64,000 bases of DNA from the NCBI RefSeq assembly GCF_016598615.1, contig NZ_CP066831.1, positions 4,464,001 through 4,528,000 of the forward strand, written 5' to 3'. The position numbers and the translations under genes were made by a program. The stretch comes from Streptomyces liliifuscus. Its GTDB lineage: Bacteria; Actinomycetota; Actinomycetes; Streptomycetales; Streptomycetaceae. Positions 59,926 through 64,000 of this stretch are shown piece after piece. How positions within the stretch are numbered: position 1 is the stretch's first letter; each line of letters begins with the position of its first letter. A model generated the notes under the pieces. It was not told the DNA's origin. It saw nothing but the letters and a program-made list of their open reading frames with translations, and made no database searches.

Positions 59926-61290
59926 CTACGGCGCCCGGCGCGAAGCCTGCCGCCGAGGCATGAACGTGAACACGGCCCCGCCGAGCAGAATCGCGGTCCC
60001 GGCAACAAACCCGAGCGCCCGCAACCCCCCACTGTCGTCGGCCCCGGTGTCCGCCAGCCCACCGCCGGAGTCACCGGACCCACCGGCCCCCGACGTACCG
60101 GTTCCCCCGGCGGAGCCACTCCCACCGGCGGCACCCCCCGGCTGCGCCGACGTGTCCAGCGTCAAGGACACCTCGGACTTCTCCGGCGTACACGTCGTGG
60201 TCGTCCCGAGCGCCTTCACCGTCAGCACACCCGGCGAGAGCGTCGACTCCCCGTCGGCGCCCGGCTTGTACGTGCCGGTCATGTCGGAGATCACCATCGG
60301 ATCCCCGGACTTGATCGCCTCGGGGTTCGTCGGGCCCTCCACATGGACCGTGCCCTTGTCGGCACCGCCGAGCACGACCTCCATCGACGGCTTGACCGAG
60401 TCCGCCGGGATGTCGGCGGGGCTGTCCATCACGGACCCCTTGAACTTCACGGTGAGGTCGTAACTCCCGCCGTCCTTCTTGGCGTTGATCTGCACCGGTG
60501 AGGTCGCGTTCTTGTCGCCGATCGGCGTCTTGCACGCGTAGGGGATCTTGACCTCCTTGCCGGTGAAGTCGGTCTCACCGCCGCCACCGGTGGTACCGCC
60601 CGTGTCGCTGCCCCCGGTCTCGCTCTCGGTCGGGGTCGGCTCGCCGCTCGTCGGCGGCGGGCTGGTGGGATCAGGGGGATCGGTGGGATCGGGAGGCGGA
60701 GTCCCCTCCCCTGCCGTGACGTTGATCGTCGCCGCGGGCTTCACCGTCTCCGTCGGTGTGCACTTCGTGTCCGTCGAGAAGGCGTTGATGGCGTACGCGT
60801 CCGGCGTCAGCGTCACCTCGCCCGCCGTCGTCAGTTTCAGTTTGCCCTTCATGTCGGACAGGACCATCGCCCCGCCCTTGGGGATCGCCGGGTTCTCGCG
60901 CGGCCCCTGCATCGCGATGGAGGCGGCCTGCGCACCGGCCGCCTTGAGGGTGCCGGACGGCTGGACCGAGTTCGCGGGCAGATCGATGAGATCGGGGTTC
61001 TTCGACGCGGCCTGTGTGAACTTCCAGACCACCTCGACCTCGTCACCGACCTTCGCCGTGGCCGGCGCGGTGATCTCCACCTTGGTGGTGCCCTTGACCG
61101 TCGGCAGCCCGGCGGCCGGAGGCGGTACGCAGTCGGTCGCGTAGGACACCTCGGCGGCCTGGGCCGGCGCCGCGGCCACGCCCAGCAGGACTCCCGCACC
61201 GCCGAGCATCATCGCGACCCCGGCCGCGCCCGCTCTCCGGCTGCCTCTGGGCCGTTTCGGCCCCGGCCGGACTCTCCGTTGCGTGCTCAC
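59926..61290 (-). CDS. Wall-anchored protein with two DUF6801-like repeats
   Basis: 454 residues from a GTG at 61290 overlapping the upstream stop (GTGA) and preceded by AAGGGAA. Signal peptide with twin-Arg-rich n-region, cleaved near AQA. Two related ~130-residue beta domains (about 45-180 and 240-375) each start with a Cys (YATDCVP, IPYACKTP) and end with a TKCTP/TTCTP Cys, separated by a Pro/Thr/Ser linker. The C-terminus has LADTG, a hydrophobic segment and RRQASRR, a LAXTG-like sortase signal. The second domain is very similar to the partial protein at 63509-64000. Likely structural surface protein. Confidence 0.85.
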   Translation of the reverse strand: MSTQRRVRPGPKRPRGSRRAGAAGVAMMLGGAGVLLGVAAAPAQAAEVSYATDCVPPPAAGLPTVKGTTKVEITAPATAKVGDEVEVVWKFTQAASKNPDLIDLPANSVQPSGTLKAAGAQAASIAMQGPRENPAIPKGGAMVLSDMKGKLKLTTAGEVTLTPDAYAINAFSTDTKCTPTETVKPAATINVTAGEGTPPPDPTDPPDPTSPPPTSGEPTPTESETGGSDTGGTTGGGGETDFTGKEVKIPYACKTPIGDKNATSPVQINAKKDGGSYDLTVKFKGSVMDSPADIPADSVKPSMEVVLGGADKGTVHVEGPTNPEAIKSGDPMVISDMTGTYKPGADGESTLSPGVLTVKALGTTTTCTPEKSEVSLTLDTSAQPGGAAGGSGSAGGTGTSGAGGSGDSGGGLADTGADDSGGLRALGFVAGTAILLGGAVFTFMPRRQASRRAP

Positions 61291-62474
61291 GTGTTTCCCT
61301 TCCTGGTGGGGGTCGTCGGACTGTTCTCGTGCGGTGCGGAGAGCGGATCGGCCTCGGCCGCCCCCGGATCGGTGTCCGGGGTGAACCAGGGCAGGGTCGG
61401 GTTCGTACGGGATCGCGTACGTGTCGTGGTGTCGGCCTCGGACTCGTCCGGGGAGGCCGACGTGAGGCTCAACCTGGGCATCCGCAGGGTGACTTCGGGC
61501 AGCCGGAGACCGCCGCGCCGCACACCGTGCGCACCGCGGCCGGGACGCCCCGGGCGCGCGGAGCGCCCTGTGCGCCCGCCGCCGCGTCCTGCGGAGCCGC
61601 GCGGCCGGATCCGGTCGACCACGGCCATCCCGATCCGGAACAGCGCGGCCGGTACGACGACGCAGACCAGGATCCAGAAGAGCGTCACGCCCCAGGGGCG
61701 CCCCACGCCCCACGGCTGCTCGGCGAGCACCTTGCCGCCGAACTTGAGCGAGACCGTGTAGTCGCCGTGCGCGCCGGCGGTCAGCTCGACCGGCAGGGTG
61801 ATCCGTTCCTTCTCGCCGGGCCCGATGGTGCCGCGCCACTGCTGTTCCTCCCACTGCGGGGCGAACACGCCGTGGGAGGTGCCGACCTGGAACACGGGGT
61901 TCTTGACGGCGGTGGTGCCGACGTTGCCCACGGTGAAGACGAGCTCGCGGGACGGCGGCGCGCCGAACCAGGCGAGCAGGCCGCTCGATCCGTCCAGCCG
62001 GGTGTCGGTGAGCACCGAGAGCCGTCCGCCGCTGTCCTGCTTGGGCAGTGGCTCGACATCGTGTCCGGCGACCAGGAACGGGGCGTCCGCCTCCGCCTTC
62101 TCCCCGGTGACCGTCGCCACGTGCACCACGCAGGGACACGGTTTGGGCGGCTCGGCGACCGGCAGCTTCTTGCTGAAGGCGCCCTTCGCGTCGGTCGTGA
62201 CGGCCCGGCCGTCCGCGTTGGCACAGGAGTTGGTCCCGCCGATCACGCCCCGGTCGGTCGAGGACTGCCCGCAGATCAGCATCATCAGCAGCGCGTTCGG
62301 CCGCCATCCCGTACCGCTCACGGTGATCGAACCACCCGTCCCCGCCTGGGACTTGGACAGCTTGACCACCGGTTTCTCCGCCGCCGAGGCGGTGGCCCCG
62401 GCCATGGGGAGCAGAACGAGTGCGAGCACCACGACAACCGCCGGAATCCGTCGCACCCCTGTTTTCGCGCTCAC
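61287..62474 (-). CDS. Secreted/membrane protein with Ig-like domain and cytosolic tail
   Basis: 395 residues; GTG start coupled to the upstream stop (GTGA). Signal peptide, then an IPT/Ig-like domain (LSKSQAGTGGSITVSGTGWR) with a Cys-rich loop (KPCPCVVHVATV), a second beta domain (ELVFTVGNVGTTAVKNPVFQ), a transmembrane helix (VTLFWILVCVVVPAALFRIG) and a ~95-residue Arg/Gly/Pro-rich cytoplasmic tail. No enzyme motif. Coupled on both sides, so the product is needed in fixed ratio with the two surface proteins. Confidence 0.8.
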   Translation of the reverse strand: MSAKTGVRRIPAVVVVLALVLLPMAGATASAAEKPVVKLSKSQAGTGGSITVSGTGWRPNALLMMLICGQSSTDRGVIGGTNSCANADGRAVTTDAKGAFSKKLPVAEPPKPCPCVVHVATVTGEKAEADAPFLVAGHDVEPLPKQDSGGRLSVLTDTRLDGSSGLLAWFGAPPSRELVFTVGNVGTTAVKNPVFQVGTSHGVFAPQWEEQQWRGTIGPGEKERITLPVELTAGAHGDYTVSLKFGGKVLAEQPWGVGRPWGVTLFWILVCVVVPAALFRIGMAVVDRIRPRGSAGRGGGRTGRSARPGRPGRGAHGVRRGGLRLPEVTLRMPRLSLTSASPDESEADTTTRTRSRTNPTLPWFTPDTDPGAAEADPLSAPHENSPTTPTRKGNT

Positions 62475-63388
62475 GTCACCGCTCCCGTCAACTCGGCTTC
62501 CGTACGCGGCTGTCCGGCGTCCGGTGTCTCCCGCGGCCGCCTACGACGTCGTACGAACCAGTGGCCGCCGGCCGCACACACCGCGAGCCCGGCCGCCGTG
62601 CCCGCCACCGCTCCCCACGGCACGAACCGGGCCGACGCGCCCGCCTCGTCGTGGGCCCCGCCCGCCGCGGTGACCGTGACCTCCACGTCGACGGAGTCGA
62701 TCGCGGGCGGGTCGGGCCAGGGTTCGGTGAGCGCGACGCGGCGCCCGGGGAGCAGTTCGACGGGCAGGGCGCGCGGGGCCCGGTCCAGCACCTCGCCGAA
62801 GAGCCCCTCGGCCCGTACGGCGAGTTTCGGGGTCAGCACGGTGGTGCCGCGGTTGACCAGTTCGTACGAGATGCGCCCGCCGGTGACCCGTACGTGCTCG
62901 ACGGTGAGCGCGGAGAGGGTCGGGCCGGCGACCCGCAGATGGACACGTACGGCCGCGGTCCGGCCGGCGGCGCTCGCGACGATCGCGCCGGGGTGGTCGC
63001 CGGGCGTGGCGCCCGCCGGGACGCTCACGGTGAACGGCACGTCCGCGCGGGTACGTGCCGGGATCCGCACCGTCCGCTCGGCGAAGGTGATCCAGGCACC
63101 GGTGTCCCTCGCCCTGGTCCGCACGGAGAATCCGCCGCTCCTCGTGTTGTCGGCGTCCGCGCCCCGGAGCCGAACGGTGAGCGGCCTGCCGCCCGGGTTG
63201 AGCACCGACACCGTGTCCTGCAGGACCGTGCCGGGCGCGCCCTCCGCGTAGAAGTACGGCCGTAAGTCCCGCCCGCCGGCCGACGGCACGACGGACCAGC
63301 CGCCGTCGGCCGCGGCGGTGGGAGCGACGGCCAGCAGTGCGACGGCGGCGAGACAGAGCACACGGGCGGCGGGCGGTACGAACGGCAT
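62471..63388 (-). CDS. DUF916-like exported membrane protein
   Basis: 305 residues from the ATG at 63388. Signal peptide (VLCLAAVALLAVAPTAAA). Two Ig-like beta domains follow (PYFYAEGAPGTVLQDTVSVL; FTVSVPAGATPGDHPGAIVA) with the DxxxGDHxGAIV pattern of the DUF916/peptidoglycan-associated family found beside cell-surface (WxL/LPXTG) proteins. One C-terminal transmembrane helix (AVAGTAAGLAVCAAG) and a basic tail complete it. It is coupled to the next gene by a GTGA overlap. Confidence 0.8.
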   Translation of the reverse strand: MPFVPPAARVLCLAAVALLAVAPTAAADGGWSVVPSAGGRDLRPYFYAEGAPGTVLQDTVSVLNPGGRPLTVRLRGADADNTRSGGFSVRTRARDTGAWITFAERTVRIPARTRADVPFTVSVPAGATPGDHPGAIVASAAGRTAAVRVHLRVAGPTLSALTVEHVRVTGGRISYELVNRGTTVLTPKLAVRAEGLFGEVLDRAPRALPVELLPGRRVALTEPWPDPPAIDSVDVEVTVTAAGGAHDEAGASARFVPWGAVAGTAAGLAVCAAGGHWFVRRRRRPRETPDAGQPRTEAELTGAVT

Positions 63389-63432
63389 CGGCGGCTCCGA
63401 ATGGCGTACGGGTCGTGCGAGACGTGCAGGCC

Positions 63433-63502
63433 GTGCGGTTCGCACGGGTCGCGCAGTCGTACGAGACGTGCGGTTCGCACGGGTCGCGCAGTCGTACGAG
63501 AC
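63433..63502. repeat. 35-bp tandem direct repeat
   Basis: Two identical 35-bp units (63433-63467, 63468-63502), then a seven-base partial that runs into the stop of the LPXTG gene. Each holds a GTGCG-GTT-CGCAC hairpin. It separates the LPXTG gene from the DUF916-like gene. Confidence 0.85.
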
Positions 63503-63508
63503 GTGCGG

Positions 63509-64000
63509 TCAGCGGTGGGCCTGGTTCCTCCGGGTCAGCCACAGCACTCCCGCCGCGCCCGCCAGCAGCACCGTGCCGCCGAGCGTGCCGAGGGCGATCG
63601 CGGAGTCCTCGGGGCCGGTCTGCGGGAGTTCCTCGCCGCCCGCGGGGGCGTCCTGCGAGGAGCCCGTGGTCCCCGTCGTCCCGCCGCCGGCCGCCGTGAC
63701 GTCCAGGGTCAGCGAGACCTTCGGGCTGTTGGAGGGCGTGCACGTGGTCGTCGTACCGAGGGCCTTGATGGTCAGCACACCCGGCGTGAAGGTGACCTTG
63801 CCGGACTTCTTCGGGGTGTACGTGCCCGTGAGGTCGGTGATCTTGATCGGGGTGTTGGCGGGCACGGTCTCCGGGTTGGCGGGCCCCTTGACCGCCAGCG
63901 TGCCGGTCTCGGCGCCACCCAGTTTGATGACCGCGCTCGGGTTCATCGCGCCCTTGCCCAAGTCGACGGGGCTGGACGAGACGCCCTTCTCGAAGGTCAT
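63509..64000 (-). CDS. LPXTG wall-anchored protein, C-terminal part
   Basis: The frame runs off the right edge, so only the last ~163 residues are present. They comprise the end of a beta domain (IKLGGAETGTLAVKGPANPE to LTIKALGTTTTCTP) closely matching the second domain of the protein at 59926-61290, a Gly/Thr linker, and a canonical sorting signal: LPQTG, hydrophobic helix and RRNQAHR. The motif is LPXTG rather than the LAXTG typical of streptomycete class E sortases, so a different sortase may process it. Confidence 0.85.
   Translation of the reverse strand: MTFEKGVSSSPVDLGKGAMNPSAVIKLGGAETGTLAVKGPANPETVPANTPIKITDLTGTYTPKKSGKVTFTPGVLTIKALGTTTTCTPSNSPKVSLTLDVTAAGGGTTGTTGSSQDAPAGGEELPQTGPEDSAIALGTLGGTVLLAGAAGVLWLTRRNQAHR

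Noticed and set aside
61291..62307. Extension of the LADTG protein frame across the upstream gene
   Set aside because: The stretch is Arg/Gly-rich shadow; the signal peptide, ribosome site and GTGA overlap place the start at 61290.

Overview
The window is a high-GC, strongly GC3-biased stretch of a Streptomyces chromosome. Diagnostic content: the developmental regulators bldM and whiD with a sigma-BldN-type promoter, sigD, guaB and guaB3 side by side, groES/groEL with two CIRCE boxes, a 6C small RNA, and a tandem array of receptor-type Ser/Thr kinases. The linkage of guaA, a ChoD-like GMC oxidase, guaB3, guaB, sigD, a WhiB-family gene and groEL/groES is an old actinobacterial arrangement also seen in Mycobacterium. 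I see no prophage, insertion sequence, CRISPR array, tRNA or rRNA gene, and no antibiotic cluster.

Layout. 1-2430: end of a SHOCT-domain gene, a class II aldolase, a small membrane protein and a flavin-reductase-like protein. 2449-5528: guaA, a repeat-rich gap, then a chorismate mutase preceded by what looks like a Phe/Tyr leader-peptide attenuator, followed by a multi-hairpin region and 6C RNA. 5529-12498: a lipoprotein/membrane-protein pair, an LAETG surface protein, a GMC oxidase and succinate-semialdehyde dehydrogenase. 12626-15837: a receptor kinase and a lipid kinase. 16977-21141: a self-contained catabolic cluster (DUF2848 protein, MHS-type transporter, nitrilase-family hydrolase, cupin) with a GntR/FCD regulator; two identical operator arms mark the divergent promoter and the regulator's own promoter. 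21270-31590: five consecutive kinase genes, one a pseudokinase. 31768-36341: serine hydrolase, glpD, and a nucleotide-sugar-dehydrogenase homologue lacking its catalytic residues. 36417-42525: a 93-bp tandem duplication, guaB3, guaB, sigD, bldM and whiD. 42611-48318: LysR/MOSC pair, SDR, ABM-SnoaL fusion, groEL, groES. 48540-59890: two coupled polysaccharide deacetylases, a THUMP-like methyltransferase, dipeptidase-purE-purK, GtrA, a two-component system and a POT peptide transporter, with several copies of a dispersed palindromic repeat in the gaps. 59926-64000: a translationally coupled operon for cell-surface proteins with sortase signals.

How it fits together. Guanine nucleotide synthesis (guaA, guaB, guaB3) and early purine synthesis (purE, purK) are well represented. 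bldM, whiD, sigD and the kinase array point to developmental and envelope control. The strongest unexplained signals are the candidate aromatic-amino-acid attenuator before the chorismate mutase, the consecutive hairpins upstream of 6C RNA, the catalytically degenerate sugar dehydrogenase, the kinase array with a shared extracellular module, and the regulon defined by the paired GntR-type sites.
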